Of a stretch of DNA of 33,712 nucleotides, positions 1 through 7,705 are shown one piece after another. How positions within the stretch are numbered: the first letter of the stretch is position 1; the number at the start of each line of letters is the position of its first letter. The stretch is from positions 69,323 to 103,034 of the forward strand of contig DHXX01000010.1 of the NCBI GenBank assembly GCA_002413865.1, written 5' to 3'. The stretch is from Candidatus Saccharibacteria bacterium UBA5145 (GTDB lineage: Bacteria; Patescibacteriota; Saccharimonadia; Saccharimonadales; UBA4665). Below the pieces are notes generated by a model. It did no database searches. It had not been told where the DNA came from and saw only the letters and a program-made list of their open reading frames with translations. The translations under genes and the position numbers were made by a program.

Positions 1-786
1 CTTAAATTAACCGAATTATTCCCCAAATTAGAAAATAAAGGCCTGTCGCTACCGACCGGTCTGGCCAAATTCCTAGGGGTTAAAAAGCACCGAGCCAAAG
101 AATACAGCCACAAAGATTCCATCGTCCTCGGCGGGTTGTCATTTTTCCTGCCCTGCGGTTTCACCCAAGCCATGCAGTTAGTCGCCATCGCCAGCGGCAG
201 TTTCGTGACGGGTGCGCTGGTGATGGGCTTGTTCGCCATCGGCACGGCACCAGGCCTGCTCGGGATCGGCGGCCTGACCTCGGTCGTCAAGGGAGCATTC
301 GCCAAATCATTCTTTCGGTTCGTCGGCGTCGCCGTCGTCCTGCTAGCGGCTTATAACATTTCGAACGGTTTGAGCTTAATGGGCTACAAACTGACCACAG
401 CGCGGCAGCCGGTCCCGACCAGCGTCACTCCCGCTCCGGCCCCGACCCCGGCCGCTGCCCCCAGTGTCAGCCCTAAATCAAACAGCCCGTACGGCCAAAA
501 TACTCCGACCGTTCTACCAACCGTCTTTACCGTCTCCAAAGACATCATTCCCAGCGTCTTCACCGTCGAAGTCGGCCGAGCCTACATTCTAGAAGTCGAC
601 GCCAAAGATGACGGCATCGGCTGCATGAGCACCATCATGATACCGGGTATCTATAAAACGCCGCTGCTGATCACCAAGGGTAAAATCCGCTTGCCGTTTA
701 CGATTAACCGGGCCGGTTCGTACCAGATAACCTGCGCCATGGGCGTCCCCCGCGGCACCATTAACGCCGTCAAAGCGAGGGCTTAA
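1..786 (+). CDS. DsbD/TauE-like membrane protein with C-terminal cupredoxin-like domain (5' partial)
   Basis: The frame is open from base 1, so the start lies outside the window; 261 residues are visible. The first visible part is a polytopic membrane region with LPCGFTQAMQL and a Gly-rich GTAPGLLGIGG stretch, the pattern of the DsbD_2 / sulfite-exporter TauE-SafE-like family often linked to heavy-metal handling. A Pro/Ala-rich linker follows, then a ~90-residue C-terminal domain with GIGCMST and ITCAMG motifs, resembling an EfeO-type cupredoxin whose Cys and Met could bind copper. The stop is one base from the copA start, so the two are almost certainly one transcript. Inferred role: moving or binding copper next to the exporter. 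The metal is inferred from the neighbour. Confidence 0.75.
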   Translation, partial: LKLTELFPKLENKGLSLPTGLAKFLGVKKHRAKEYSHKDSIVLGGLSFFLPCGFTQAMQLVAIASGSFVTGALVMGLFAIGTAPGLLGIGGLTSVVKGAFAKSFFRFVGVAVVLLAAYNISNGLSLMGYKLTTARQPVPTSVTPAPAPTPAAAPSVSPKSNSPYGQNTPTVLPTVFTVSKDIIPSVFTVEVGRAYILEVDAKDDGIGCMSTIMIPGIYKTPLLITKGKIRLPFTINRAGSYQITCAMGVPRGTINAVKARA

Positions 787-787
787 G

Positions 788-3133
788 ATGAAAACTACTA
801 AATTAGCGATCGACGGAATGCACTGCAGCTCTTGCGCCCTGGTCATCCAGAAAGAACTAGGCAAAGTGCCCGGCGTTTCTCAAGCGTCGGTCAGTTATGC
901 GACCGAAAAAGCCCACGTCGTTTACGACGAAACCGCCGCCGGAGATGAAGCCCTGGCTGCCGCCGTCAAACGAGCCGGTTATAAGTCGACTATCATCGAC
1001 GAGGACCACCCGATGGATCACATGAATCACGGCGGCTCGGGCAACGACTACAAACGCAAGTTTTTACTGAGCCTGGCCTTGAGCCTGCCGATGTTTTACT
1101 TTATGGTGCTCGACTTTTTGCCGGGACTGCCCGGCACGCTTCAGCTGCTGCCGTACATCGGACTAATTTCGTTTGTTTTGACGAGCGTCGTCCAGTTTTA
1201 CCTCGGGGCCGGCTTTTATAAGGGCACGTGGTCCGGGCTAAAGATGCACAGCTTCAACATGGATAGTCTAGTGGCGATTGGCACCTCGGCCGCCTATTTT
1301 TACAGCGTTGCTTTCTACTTCAAATACGTCGCGCAGCACAGCAGCCTGATTGGTGTGAATGGGGCCAAAATACCCGAACTCTATTTCGAAACCGCCGCCT
1401 TTTTGATCACCTTCGTGCTGCTCGGCAAGTGGCTCGAGTCGCGGGCCAAGGGCAAAGCCAATGAAGCGATTCAAAAGTTGATGAGCCTGCAGGTCAAGTC
1501 GGCCCACCGCCTCGTGAACGGCCAAGTCGTCGAAACACCGATCGAGAACATCAAACACGGCGATACGTTGCTGGTTCGCCCCGGCGAAGCCGTTCCCTTA
1601 GACGGGTTAATCAGTAAAGGCAGTTCGAGCGTCGACGAATCGATGATTACCGGCGAGAGCATGCCCATTACCAAGCACGTCAGCGCGACGGTGATTGGCG
1701 CCACCATAAACCAAACGGGCAGCTTTGAATTCAAGGTCACCCGTGTTGGTAACGAAACCATGCTGGCGCAGATTATTAAAATGATTGACGAAGCCCAAGG
1801 CTCGAAAGCGCCTATCCAAGACATGGCCGACCGAATATCGAGTTGGTTTGTGCCGGCCGTCGTTGGCATAGCTATAATAGCTTTTTTGGTCTGGTTTTTT
1901 ATCCTTGGTAGCAGCTTCACCTTCGCCCTCCTGGCCTTTACCTCCGTCCTCGTCATCGCTTGTCCGTGCGCTCTAGGGCTGGCCACGCCGACCGCCATCA
2001 TGGTCGGCACCGGCAAAGCCGCCGAGTACGGCGTGCTGATCAAGGGCGGGGAACCGCTCGAAGCCACCCGCCGCATCAACACCATCGTCTTTGATAAAAC
2101 GGGCACCCTAACGCACGGCAAACCGGTTGTCACTGACACCGTGGTCGTCGGTAACCTAGACAAAACCGCCTTGTTGCAACTAGCGGCCGCGCTCGAGCGC
2201 GACAGCGAGCACCCGTTGGCTCGGGCCATCATCGATGCCGCCACCAAGCTAACTCTACCAACGACGGCGGTCGATGATTTCCAGTCATTGTCAGGGCGGG
2301 GAATTAGCGGTTCTATAAAGGGACAGCGTTATTATTTCGGCAATCGGCTACTAGTTAGCGACAAGATTGGCAGCATTGCCCTCGACCAAATCAGCGACCA
2401 GCTTAGCGCCCTGGAGAGCCAAGGCAAGACGGTCATGTTGCTAGCCACCGATAGCGAATTACTGGGGGCCATCGCCGTGGCCGATACCGTCAAGCCGACT
2501 TCCAAACAAGTCGTCCAAAGACTGACCAAAATGGGCCTCGACGTCTATATGATTACCGGCGACAACCAGCGCACTGCCCAGGCCATCGCCGCCGAGTTGG
2601 GCATCACCAACGTCCTGGCCGAAGTCCTGCCCCAAGATAAAGCCGCCAAAGTCAAAGAGTTACAGCAGCTCGGCCGCAGCGTCGCCATGGTCGGCGACGG
2701 CATCAACGATTCGCCGGCGTTGGCCCAGGCCGACCTCGGCATCGCCATGGGCAACGGCACCGACATCGCCATGGAAACGGGCGGCATCGTCCTGATGAAG
2801 AACGACCTAAACGACGTCATCACCGCCATCCAACTGTCGCGCGAGACCGTCGGCAAAATCAAGCAAAACCTCTTCTTCGCCTTGTTCTACAACGTCACCG
2901 GCATACCGATCGCCGCCCGCGTCTTTGCCAGCTCCGGCCTAATTTTGAAGCCCGAACTGGCCGGTTTGGCGATGGCCCTGAGCTCCGTCTCGGTCGTCCT
3001 CAATTCACTAACGCTGCGCTACTTCCGACCGTCCAAACACAACTGGGTCTCCAACACCGCCCCGATCGCCATGGCCCTCTTTTTCGGCACCATCTTCTTC
3101 GGCCTGACCCTCCTCAAAACCACCATGAAATAG
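788..3133 (+). CDS. copA: Copper-exporting P-type ATPase (P1B)
   Basis: 781 residues, the usual CopA length. Order of domains: one heavy-metal-associated domain with GMHCSSC at residues 10-16, a His/Met-rich linker (MDHMNH, about 76), membrane helices, actuator loop TGES near 286, the metal-translocating ACPCALGLATP near 390, the phosphorylation motif DKTGTLT near 436, SEHPLA, and the hinge GDGINDSPALA. The membrane CPC and C-terminal FYNVTGIPIAA / MALSSVSVVLNSL motifs are typical of Cu(+) exporters (P1B-1). It pumps copper out of the cytoplasm with ATP. It starts one base after the preceding stop and is translationally coupled to it. All key motifs are intact. No metal-responsive operator is visible in the window, since the operon start lies upstream. 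Confidence 0.95.
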   Translation: MKTTKLAIDGMHCSSCALVIQKELGKVPGVSQASVSYATEKAHVVYDETAAGDEALAAAVKRAGYKSTIIDEDHPMDHMNHGGSGNDYKRKFLLSLALSLPMFYFMVLDFLPGLPGTLQLLPYIGLISFVLTSVVQFYLGAGFYKGTWSGLKMHSFNMDSLVAIGTSAAYFYSVAFYFKYVAQHSSLIGVNGAKIPELYFETAAFLITFVLLGKWLESRAKGKANEAIQKLMSLQVKSAHRLVNGQVVETPIENIKHGDTLLVRPGEAVPLDGLISKGSSSVDESMITGESMPITKHVSATVIGATINQTGSFEFKVTRVGNETMLAQIIKMIDEAQGSKAPIQDMADRISSWFVPAVVGIAIIAFLVWFFILGSSFTFALLAFTSVLVIACPCALGLATPTAIMVGTGKAAEYGVLIKGGEPLEATRRINTIVFDKTGTLTHGKPVVTDTVVVGNLDKTALLQLAAALERDSEHPLARAIIDAATKLTLPTTAVDDFQSLSGRGISGSIKGQRYYFGNRLLVSDKIGSIALDQISDQLSALESQGKTVMLLATDSELLGAIAVADTVKPTSKQVVQRLTKMGLDVYMITGDNQRTAQAIAAELGITNVLAEVLPQDKAAKVKELQQLGRSVAMVGDGINDSPALAQADLGIAMGNGTDIAMETGGIVLMKNDLNDVITAIQLSRETVGKIKQNLFFALFYNVTGIPIAARVFASSGLILKPELAGLAMALSSVSVVLNSLTLRYFRPSKHNWVSNTAPIAMALFFGTIFFGLTLLKTTMK

Positions 3134-3295
3134 ACCGGCGGGACCATGAAGTTGAAAATGGAAAGTTCATAAAGTTATAAAGTTGGCTCCTGGCGGCCTA
3201 CCCAAGACCGCCGTCACCCTTGAAAACCGCTGTCCTCCGGAATTGACCTTCGTCATCCCGTGACTACTCCTCTTGTCATCCCAAACTCTCCCGCC

Positions 3296-3511
3296 GTCAT
3301 CCCAAACTTGATTTGGGATCCAATCGATAAGAGTTCTTTCTATAATGCTCATTAATCAATTTATATTTAACAAATTATTTAACAGGTTTCATTTGTCAGA
3401 TAGCCCGAGTGTCCGGGTGCAATGATAAATTTAGAAATTTACAAATAATTTGGTAAATGACCAATGCTGTCTGTGAAATTGGGACTGGATCCCAGCCTGC
3501 GCTGGGATGAC
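3296..3511. repeat. MITE-like element, copy 1
   Basis: Bounded by two hairpins in opposite orientation: 3296-3321 (gtcATCCCAAA/TTTGGGATcc, 8-bp stem) and 3487-3511 (ggATCCCAGC/GCTGGGATgac, 8-bp stem). The interior is AT-rich. Its right part (about 3419-3511) aligns with the right part of copy 2, sharing words such as ataatttg and gtgaaat. A small non-autonomous mobile or palindromic element is the simplest reading; no transposase is present. Confidence 0.5.
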
Positions 3512-3552
3512 AACGGGTCAACAACGACCATCGTCATCCTGAAACGACCATC

Positions 3553-3714
3553 GTCATCCTGAACTTGTTTCAGGATCCCGCTACAACCAGCCACAACCAT
3601 TCATCTCCACAAACTGCAGCTGCAATCGTAAATGATAATTAACTTAATAATTTGTTAAGTGATCAATGATAATTGTGAAATAACGACGGGATCCTGAAAT
3701 AAATTCAGGATGAC
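3553..3714. repeat. MITE-like element, copy 2
   Basis: Same plan as copy 1: left hairpin 3553-3578 (gtcATCCTGAA, TTCAGGATcc) and inverted right hairpin 3689-3714 (ggATCCTGAA, TTCAGGATgac) around an AT-rich core. The stems differ from copy 1 (CCTGAA against CCCAAA) but remain paired, so the fold is kept. A further partial gtcatcctgaa unit lies just before it at 3533. Confidence 0.5.
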
Positions 3715-3745
3715 GACAGCAGGGAAGCCTGAACCATAGATAGTT

Positions 3746-3804
3746 CTGTATTCATAGCTTAAGTCACAAAAACCTCGTCTGCAAAAGGTTGAGCTCCTGG
3801 ATCC
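3746..3804 (+). repeat. Array repeat R1
   Basis: Divergent copy: a CTGTATT start, gtcacaaaaacc, then CTGCAAAAGGTTGAGCTCC and ggatcc. It belongs to the 'AAAAGGTTGAACCTC' subtype also seen in R3, R6 and R7. It is the leftmost copy recognised and ends about 25 bases before the promoter of the gene at 3845. Confidence 0.55.
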
Positions 3805-3829
3805 TAAGTTAGCTATTTCGTTCACTTTG

Positions 3830-3838
3830 TGGTACAAT
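3830..3838 (+). promoter_or_regulatory. Extended -10 promoter, leaderless type
   Basis: TGGTACAAT (TG-N-TACAAT) ends 6 bases before the ATG at 3845. No Shine-Dalgarno fits between, so the mRNA probably starts at or next to the start codon. This decides the start at 3845 rather than the upstream TTG at 3827. Confidence 0.65.
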
Positions 3839-3844
3839 AACATT

Positions 3845-4111
3845 ATGAATCCAGAAGATGTTTCGAACCAGGAAAGCCGTCAGCCCGAAGCGACTAATAT
3901 TCGCTACACTCGAGCGATGAATGCTATCGGCTGTTTTGGAGTTCTTTTTACAGCGGCTGACATTGCCGGTACGGTCGGTAATCACATCCACGGTGCGATA
4001 GGCGAAACGCCTCCCGATGTCTTGACGGTTCTAAGCCTAGGCTTAGCTGCCGTCGGTGCCGTCGTCATGGATCGCGTCTTCGTGACCGGTCGTGACTCAG
4101 ACTCCGAATAA
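3845..4111 (+). CDS. Small two-helix membrane protein
   Basis: 88 residues. The polar N-terminus (1-28) is followed by two hydrophobic segments at roughly 29-48 (AIGCFGVLFTAADIAG) and 59-77 (LTVLSLGLAAVGAVVMD), ending in an acidic GRDSDSE tail. No family recognised. The ATG at 3845 is chosen because an extended -10 box ends 6 bases upstream; the alternative TTG at 3827 lies inside that promoter. It sits just right of repeat R1 and is the first gene of the repeat array. Confidence 0.6.
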   Translation: MNPEDVSNQESRQPEATNIRYTRAMNAIGCFGVLFTAADIAGTVGNHIHGAIGETPPDVLTVLSLGLAAVGAVVMDRVFVTGRDSDSE

Positions 4112-4180
4112 TCAGATAACCGCTTAGCCGGGCAACGGCCGAATTACGCTAGTCCTACAATCGACCCTCAATCTAATCTA

Positions 4181-4507
4181 TTAAAAGCCGAGGCGCTGCG
4201 GTCCGCCGAGCGACAACAGTGCTATCAATACGAGCATTGCCGCGAGAAACAACCCACCGATGACAATACCGGTAACCGCCAAGCCTTTCGCAACCGCGGA
4301 CTCCTGATTCAGCCGGCGCAAGGCAATGATAGAGACGATAAAACCGAGCGGAGCAAACACGAAGACCAATACCAACCCGGCGAGCGGTAGAATTATACTT
4401 GGTGGTGACGTTTCCGGCGGCGCGCCAGCGGCCGGACTCGGCTGTCGCGAAGCCAGGGCGGGCGATGCCATTTGCGAGGGTTGTTCGACCGGTAACAGTG
4501 GATCCAT
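4181..4507 (-). CDS. DUF4190-like membrane protein
   Basis: 108 residues. Residues 1-35 are Pro/Ala/Ser-rich and probably disordered. Two membrane segments follow (about 38-62, and 74-102), joined by ALRRLNQESAVAKGLAVTGIVIGG-type sequence, the characteristic middle of DUF4190 proteins, in which a small-residue loop leads into a Gly-rich second helix. Function unknown in the family. The start at 4507 is supported by TGGTATTAT on the minus strand ending 6 bases upstream. It is convergent with the gene at 3845 and shares only 44 bases of promoter space with the gene at 4601. Confidence 0.7.
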   Translation of the reverse strand: MDPLLPVEQPSQMASPALASRQPSPAAGAPPETSPPSIILPLAGLVLVFVFAPLGFIVSIIALRRLNQESAVAKGLAVTGIVIGGLFLAAMLVLIALLSLGGPQRLGF

Positions 4508-4513
4508 TAGGCA

Positions 4514-4522
4514 ATAATACCA
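4514..4522 (-). promoter_or_regulatory. Extended -10 promoter, leaderless type
   Basis: Minus-strand TG-G-TATTAT followed by 6 bases (TGCCTA) and the ATG at 4507. No ribosome binding site. Confidence 0.6.
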
Positions 4523-4585
4523 CGTCGCGCTGGTTGTTGGGGGAACTCAGCACCGGCCGCAGATTTGATTAATTCGGCTTTATGT

Positions 4586-4594
4586 TGTTATAAT
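4586..4594 (+). promoter_or_regulatory. Extended -10 promoter, leaderless type
   Basis: TGTTATAAT, a perfect TG-N-TATAAT, ends 6 bases before the ATG at 4601. A TTGATT at 4565-4570 gives an 18-base spacer as a possible -35 box. Confidence 0.7.
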
Positions 4595-4600
4595 TGTTTC

Positions 4601-4906
4601 ATGGCTGAGAGTTGTTACCGAAACTGCCCCGAAATAGAGCGTATCGAAGGTTGGATTAGCATTGCCGGCGAATATGGTGACGCCGTCGTTCATAAGATGG
4701 TCGTGGCCGACAGGGCTTATCTGGAGACCTTTAAAAAAGGCTGCCCGGACTGCCCGGGACCCCAAGAAGTTGCTATCGAGACTGATTTATCGCTACCCGC
4801 CTTACGGGAATTTATCGGCCGGGCCGGTACGCGCCAGACGACCTATCTGCAATGTCCGCGAATCGTTGACGGCAGCGACGCCACGCCCGATTCCCCCCAA
4901 GCTTGA
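4601..4906 (+). CDS. Hypothetical small Cys-rich protein
   Basis: 101 residues, no family recognised. Five cysteines fall in CYRNCPE near the N-terminus, GCPDCPG near residue 48, and LQCPR near 87; the CxxC and CxxxC spacings could bind zinc or an iron-sulfur cluster, but this is inference. No membrane segment or signal peptide. The start at 4601 is fixed by a perfect extended -10 ending 6 bases before it; the longer frame from TTG at 4565 would begin in the promoter. Confidence 0.6.
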   Translation: MAESCYRNCPEIERIEGWISIAGEYGDAVVHKMVVADRAYLETFKKGCPDCPGPQEVAIETDLSLPALREFIGRAGTRQTTYLQCPRIVDGSDATPDSPQA

Positions 4907-4986
4907 GTTATTTTAATCTTAGCGGCGCCCACGCCGACCCGGCAAAATAAAAGAGCCGATAGGCTTTGATTCAGTCGCGTCGAACC

Positions 4987-5715
4987 TTAGAGGGCGGCCG
5001 CCTCATCCATTAAGTCGCAGTAGCGTTCGGGGTCAGAACGGCGGCAAGCTTCCGCTTGGTCTATGAGAGACCGCCTTATCTGTTCGGTAACATTGGGTTT
5101 CCGAGCGATTAGTAGCGCCTTAGAGGAGCAGCCGGGCTTCCCGCTATCATAAGTCAGTTCGCGTATCTCATTGGGGTCCTCCGAAATAACTTCCCAGCCA
5201 GCAGCTTTATATAGTGTCTCCATCTCAAAAGGTTCAAACAAGGCAAAATCCGGCATTTCAGCTTGCTGGTCAGGCTTAGCAATGTAGGTGTTGAGAATAT
5301 TTAAACCGCCCGGCTTGGTGGCTTGCCGCAATGTGCGTACAACCTGATAAGCTTCCGACTTAGTAATCAACTGTAACGTCCGGGTCGCAATAACCGCGTC
5401 GAACTCTTCCCTAAAGTTCAGGTTCCGCATATCGCCTTGTACCATCGTATTAGCCGTTGCAAGTCCACCAAAGGCCCTGATAATACGTTGGGCGTGTTCT
5501 AGGTGATCCGGATTTAGCTCAACTGAATGCACTTTGTGCCCTTGCAGTGCTAAGTAGGTTCCATTTGTACCACTGCCAGCTCCGACATCCAACACGGTCG
5601 AACCTGTTGCCAGCATCGGTTCGGCCTCCCTGACCACCACGTCAGGGAACATGGCATATAGCGGAGCACCCTCGGCAGTCGTTTGACCTTCAAAATAGTG
5701 AGGATATTCAATCAT
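4987..5715 (-). CDS. Class I SAM-dependent methyltransferase
   Basis: 242 residues. The SAM-binding motif I is VLDVGAGSGTNGTYLA (about 40-55), followed by the acidic end of strand 2 (HSVELNPDH), and a motif-IV region FDAVIATRTLQLI. The overall plan matches small-molecule or tellurite/biotin-type methyltransferases (Methyltransf_11/25); the substrate is not deducible. It is a close paralogue of the gene at 8048-8842, but about 21 residues have been lost near the C-terminus: LIDQAEACRRSDPER here against a longer helical insert there. Start supported by a TGCTTAAAT promoter 7 bases upstream, identical in the paralogue. Confidence 0.8.
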   Translation of the reverse strand: MIEYPHYFEGQTTAEGAPLYAMFPDVVVREAEPMLATGSTVLDVGAGSGTNGTYLALQGHKVHSVELNPDHLEHAQRIIRAFGGLATANTMVQGDMRNLNFREEFDAVIATRTLQLITKSEAYQVVRTLRQATKPGGLNILNTYIAKPDQQAEMPDFALFEPFEMETLYKAAGWEVISEDPNEIRELTYDSGKPGCSSKALLIARKPNVTEQIRRSLIDQAEACRRSDPERYCDLMDEAAAL

Positions 5716-5722
5716 GTTAGCA

Positions 5723-5731
5723 ATTTAAGCA
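5723..5731 (-). promoter_or_regulatory. Extended -10 promoter shared by methyltransferase paralogues
   Basis: Minus-strand TGCTTAAAT ends 7 bases before the ATG at 5715. The same box and spacing precede the paralogue at 8842, and TGTTTAAAT the relative at 31120. Confidence 0.6.
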
Positions 5732-5832
5732 CACTTATTTTGAAATATGAATAGTAACCCTTACGACAGCCCCTCAATTAATGGGCATTGAAGTATTAGC
5801 CGTCTTCATCGGTTAGAGCCCAACCCGTTGAA

Positions 5833-6072
5833 TTAGGCAGCTTCTAATTGAGTCAGCCGTCGTTGATCGTCTTTGTGTTGTTGACTGATATCGGTCACAG
5901 CCGCTCTAATAACCTTAATGTCCGACTTTACTTCTTTCATATCCTGTCCGAGAGAATCAATTTTTCGCATGGCCAGCGGCACGTCTTTGACGTACTCGGT
6001 GATGAGTTTTAGTTCGTCGGCCAAAACTTCGCCAAGAACCTCTTTTCGCTCGTCGTCGCTTAATGATTGCAT
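5833..6072 (-). CDS. Small coiled-coil protein
   Basis: 79 residues, almost wholly helical: MQSLSDDERKEVLGEVLADE, then a heptad-like run through MKEVKSDIKVIRAAVTDISQ to a polar C-terminus. No transmembrane segment. Function unknown; it looks like the small coiled-coil gene at 7706 in style and length. The start is supported by minus-strand TAGAAT ending 6 bases before the ATG. Confidence 0.6.
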   Translation of the reverse strand: MQSLSDDERKEVLGEVLADELKLITEYVKDVPLAMRKIDSLGQDMKEVKSDIKVIRAAVTDISQQHKDDQRRLTQLEAA

Positions 6073-6078
6073 ACTATT

Positions 6079-6084
6079 ATTCTA
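6079..6084 (-). promoter_or_regulatory. -10 box, leaderless type
   Basis: Minus-strand TAGAAT, 6 bases (AATAGT), then the ATG at 6072. The upstream TG of an extended box is absent. Confidence 0.45.
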
Positions 6085-6120
6085 AACGCCGGGCCGGGCA
6101 TTATCAATCGCCCGAATCGA

Positions 6121-6175
6121 TATCCGTAACTTAGTTCACGAAAAGTTAATCTATAAAGGACGGACCTCAGAGTTC
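6121..6175 (+). repeat. Array repeat R2
   Basis: Divergent copy: gtaacttagttcacgaaaa, gttaat, then TATAAAGGACGGACCTCAG and gttc. It lies between the minus-strand genes at 5833 and 6187. Confidence 0.6.
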
Positions 6176-6186
6176 TAAGGGGGCGT

Positions 6187-6642
6187 CTATCTGATGCCGG
6201 TGTCGGCCACTACGCGGATGGCATTATTTTTCAAGACGCCCGGACCGATGGGCGGAATTAACACTACCGTGTAGTCGCCGGGCGACACTTGAAGCACATA
6301 TTTGCCTTGAGCGTCCGTCTGGCCCGACAGCACCACGCTGCCTTGGGCGTTTTTGAGTTGCAAGCCATGGTTGGCCACGACGGCGACGTTGGGGTCGCCC
6401 AGCTTAGTAACGGGGGAGAGCGGACCTTCTGTCACGGTACCGCTCAAAGTCGCCAGCGCCTGGTTCAATCGCGAACCAAACTTCGGTGCCGCGCGACTGC
6501 TCGTCGCCGTGGCGCTATCGTAGGTGTGATTGATACTTTTCAGAGCTTGATAGACGTACCAACCGATTGCGCCAACGGCGCTGATGAGAACTAAGACAAG
6601 TATTATCTCTACGACACCGAGACCTTTGTGGCTTCTTTTCAT
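6187..6642 (-). CDS. Prepilin-like membrane-anchored protein with carboxypeptidase-regulatory-like domain
   Basis: 151 residues. The N-terminus (KGLGVVEIILVLVLISAVG) has a short basic leader, a Gly-Val-Val-Glu step and a long hydrophobic helix, as in type IV prepilin-like proteins; whether a prepilin peptidase cuts it is not known. After a Ser/Thr-rich spacer comes a beta-rich domain with SGTVTEG and GQTDAQGKYVLQVSPGDYTV, the signature of CarboxypepD_reg / Cna-B-like folds. The ATG at 6642 is preferred over the TTG at 6678 because a full promoter (TTGACA, 17 bases, CACAAT) ends 7 bases before it, overlapping the longer frame. Confidence 0.65.
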   Translation of the reverse strand: MKRSHKGLGVVEIILVLVLISAVGAIGWYVYQALKSINHTYDSATATSSRAAPKFGSRLNQALATLSGTVTEGPLSPVTKLGDPNVAVVANHGLQLKNAQGSVVLSGQTDAQGKYVLQVSPGDYTVVLIPPIGPGVLKNNAIRVVADTGIR

Positions 6643-6649
6643 CAACCCA

Positions 6650-6678
6650 ATTGTGAACACCCGGCCACTCTTTGTCAA
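6650..6678 (-). promoter_or_regulatory. Sigma-70-type promoter, leaderless start
   Basis: On the minus strand TTGACA (6673-6678), a 17-base spacer, CACAAT (6650-6655), then 7 bases to the ATG at 6642. This is the clearest -35/-10 pair in the array. Confidence 0.7.
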
Positions 6679-6689
6679 AGTGCTTATGT

Positions 6690-6719
6690 GCTAGAGGACT
6701 AACCTGTAAGGTCGCACCC
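6690..6719 (+). repeat. Possible decayed array repeat
   Basis: The stretch contains tagaggac and ctgtaaggtcgcacc, words that match the two subtypes of the array repeat, but out of the usual order. Weak; it may be chance. Confidence 0.2.
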
Positions 6720-6801
6720 ATAATCCAGCTGTTAACGGCCGGGTTCTTGGAAGCCTGGCAATGCTTATGCTAATATCACAATAACTAACAAAAGGATCAA
6801 C

Positions 6802-7512
6802 ATGCCGCCGAACAATCTCGATAACAACGTACCTCTCAATCAAGACCAGCCGATTATGCCATCGCCACCAGTGACGCCGGCGCCGGTTGCCTATGCTCCG
6901 CCCGTCGTCGCCCCGGAACCAACGCCCACCCCCACCCCTGCCGCAGCCGACGAACCCTGGGCTGCTCCGGTCACAAACCCGGTTCCAGTCGCAGCCACCG
7001 AGCCCTGGGCCGTTCCCGTCCCAACTCCCATGACGGCAGCGCCTGCCCAACTATGGGCGACACCAGTCACCAATCCAGTGCCGCCCTTTGCCGCCCCACA
7101 AGAAGCTGCGGCCAACCCCGCTATTGCGGCAGGCCTGAGCCCGAAGGAGTTAAAAACGATTACCAGAGCTGGTCTCGTCGCCTTTATCATCGGCTGGCTG
7201 GATTTAGCCGCCTTTGTCCTCCTTACGCTGGCGGCGCTCGGAACAACCCTCAATCGGACGACACTAGTGATTAGCGCTCTACTAATGGGCGTAGCCGGTG
7301 TTACTTCGGTGATATTTGGCCACAAACTCAAAAAATACAACCCGATGTCTGATCTAAACGTCAAGCAAACACTGATTATACTAACCACCGTAAACCTCGT
7401 CATTATTGCGGCGTCCTACCTGACGGGCGGCCGCGCCGGGCTGATTAATATTATCCTGATGATCTACCTAGGCAACGCCCTCAAGGTCGTCAGCACTTCG
7501 AAGTCGGCTTAG
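6802..7512 (+). CDS. Membrane protein with long Pro/Ala/Thr-rich N-terminus
   Basis: 236 residues. Residues 1-110 are rich in Pro, Ala, Thr and Val, with repeated EPWAxPV units (at about 50 and 73, and a LWATPV variant near 93), so the region is probably disordered or cell-surface exposed. From about 125 there are four hydrophobic helices (AGLVAFIIGWLDLAAFVLL; a second near 151; TLIILTTVNLVIIAASYL; IINIILMIYLGNAL-like). No family recognised; DUF4190-type proteins with Pro-rich heads look similar. It begins after AAAGGA 6 bases upstream of ATG, and TGCTAATAT further upstream may be its -10, so this gene uses a ribosome binding site. Confidence 0.65.
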   Translation: MPPNNLDNNVPLNQDQPIMPSPPVTPAPVAYAPPVVAPEPTPTPTPAAADEPWAAPVTNPVPVAATEPWAVPVPTPMTAAPAQLWATPVTNPVPPFAAPQEAAANPAIAAGLSPKELKTITRAGLVAFIIGWLDLAAFVLLTLAALGTTLNRTTLVISALLMGVAGVTSVIFGHKLKKYNPMSDLNVKQTLIILTTVNLVIIAASYLTGGRAGLINIILMIYLGNALKVVSTSKSA

Positions 7513-7545
7513 CTACCACGAAAATCAGTCCTCTTAGCCGGCAGG

Positions 7546-7639
7546 GGAGGTCCGTCCGCTAACAGCTGAAAGGCTAAAAACTGTGATCCATATCCGGATT
7601 CACAAAAACCCTATCTGTAAAAGGTCGAACCTCCGGGCC
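7546..7639 (+). repeat. Array repeat R3, two-armed form
   Basis: Left arm 7546-7565 (GGAGGTCCGTCCGCTAACAG) and right arm 7615-7634 (CTGTAAAAGGTCGAACCTCC) are imperfect inverted repeats of each other, 15 of 20 positions matching. An inner pair GTGATCC / GGATTCAC (one bulge) extends the fold. The whole is a long imperfect palindrome of about 90 bases, the size and shape class of an integron attC, though core bases do not match the usual GTTRRRY. Confidence 0.65.
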
Positions 7640-7690
7640 TGAAATAAGTTAATAATTCAGGAAAAGCTGACGATCCAATCGGCAGGCGAG

Positions 7691-7699
7691 TGGTATAAT
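7691..7699 (+). promoter_or_regulatory. Extended -10 promoter, leaderless type
   Basis: TGGTATAAT, a perfect extended -10, ends 6 bases before the ATG at 7706; no ribosome binding site. Confidence 0.7.
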
Positions 7700-7705
7700 T
7701 ACACC

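Larger units (their letters stand above)
3134..3844. other. 711-bp intergenic region with palindromic elements
   Basis: No convincing gene. It holds several partial 'gtcatccc' units (from 3252), the two composite inverted-repeat elements listed separately, the first array repeat (3746-3804) and the promoter of the next gene. Open frames on the minus strand here read through repeats and have no start signal, so they are not called. Confidence 0.7.

Noticed and set aside
1471..2247. 258-residue open frame on the minus strand opposite copA
   Set aside because: Shadow of a well-supported P-type ATPase in high-G+C DNA; Ser/Thr/Met-rich, no start signal.
3655..3991. Minus-strand frames over the MITE-like elements and the small gene at 3845
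   Set aside because: They read through hairpin repeats and a plus-strand gene with a good promoter.
6891..7403. 170-residue minus-strand frame opposite the Pro-rich membrane protein
   Set aside because: Gly/Ala-rich mirror of the Pro/Ala codons on the plus strand; no promoter or ribosome binding site.
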